NCBI GenBank assembly: GCA_014621425.1
Contig: JAANBB010000479.1
Coordinates: 1-28,434 of the forward strand
Length of the DNA: 28,434 bases
Origin: Cylindrodendrum hubeiense
Lineage: Eukaryota; Ascomycota; Sordariomycetes; Hypocreales; Nectriaceae
Direction: 5' to 3'
The notes beneath the pieces are model-generated. The model worked only from the letters and a program-made list of their open reading frames with translations, searched no databases and was not told the DNA's origin. The translations under genes and the position numbers were made by a program. Position 1 is the first letter of the stretch. Every line of letters begins with the position of its first letter. Below are positions 28,169 through 28,434 of this stretch, piece by piece.

Positions 28169-28434
28169 CGTTGTGCGTGGGTGTGGGTGTGGCGATGGCG
28201 TTGTGGGCAGTAGCCGCATGGATGGAGCCTTACATGGAGGCTGCCCTTCTGCTTTCTGGGGGTCCTCTAGCAGCAACCAGCAGCAACCACCGTAACAACG
28301 AACGAGCGGCAGAAGGAAGCAAAGAGAGACGACGCAGCACCCGCATCAGCACCAGGACCCGCAGATGGACTAGCACCGTAGAGTGTACGTACCAGCGCCG
28401 GCACCAGAACGCCAGCGCCAAGCCGCAAGCCACA

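Larger units (their letters stand above)
24880..28434. other. 3.5-kb stretch without a supported gene
   Basis: I found no frame with a recognisable protein, even allowing for introns. From about 26000 the + strand is G-rich and contains simple repeats (27285-27307, 27457-27496, about 28131-28168) and motif copies at 26019 and 27403. A minus-strand frame open over 28276-27005 (424 codons, not ATG-initiated at its left limit) is Pro/Ser/His/Cys-rich and reads like translated C/T-rich DNA. The stretch could be the promoter and leader of a gene beyond the right edge, or encode a non-coding RNA. Confidence 0.5.

Noticed and set aside
27005..28276. Minus-strand frame open for 424 codons
   Set aside because: Its left limit is not an ATG, the composition is Pro/Ser/His/Cys low complexity expected from C/T-rich DNA, and a second long frame overlaps it. 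Kept only as part of a finding on the region.

Overview
This window is ordinary nuclear chromosome from a filamentous ascomycete. Genes are compact, with short introns of 50-122 nt that carry GTANGT/GTGAGT-type donors, CTAAC or CTGAC branch sites and CAG/TAG acceptors. Leaders are pyrimidine-rich, coding DNA is GC-rich, and an intron-containing tRNA-Met is present. The protein set and the recurrent ACCT and TACGGAGTAC motifs between genes suggest Sordariomycetes; I cannot name the genus. No mobile element, CRISPR array, rRNA gene or secondary-metabolite cluster was seen.

Layout from left to right: a promoter with short tandem repeats (1-1149); a classical protein-tyrosine phosphatase on + (1150-2616, one intron); a secreted Ser/Thr-rich mucin-like protein with one six-cysteine CBM19-like module on - (6161-3375); a 2.3-kb gap with repeats; a large probable mitochondrial helical-repeat (PPR-like) protein on - (11522-8482); prefoldin subunit 3 on - (12876-11917, six exons); a more AT-rich stretch with one orphan ORF on + (13699-14226); a VanZ-like membrane protein on - (15409-14686); a 1.6-kb divergent promoter; the SAGA subunit SPT7 on + (17012-20516, three exons); a 1.4-kb convergent gap; cytosolic serine hydroxymethyltransferase on - (23616-21934, four exons); a tRNA-Met(CAT) with a 31-nt intron (24775-24879); and about 3.5 kb with no gene I can support.

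The genes are mostly unrelated housekeeping functions (phosphotyrosine signalling, cell wall, mitochondrial gene expression, cytoskeletal protein folding, chromatin and transcription, one-carbon metabolism) and do not form a pathway cluster. Exon models were built by hand from splice signals and reading-frame continuity. I did not find a convincing undescribed multi-gene system. The best leads are an 11-bp motif found in three exact copies and one 10/11 copy, all between genes; splice-dependent protein starts and ends; a possible orphan gene in the AT-rich island; a G-rich tract after the phosphatase gene; and the gene-free right end.
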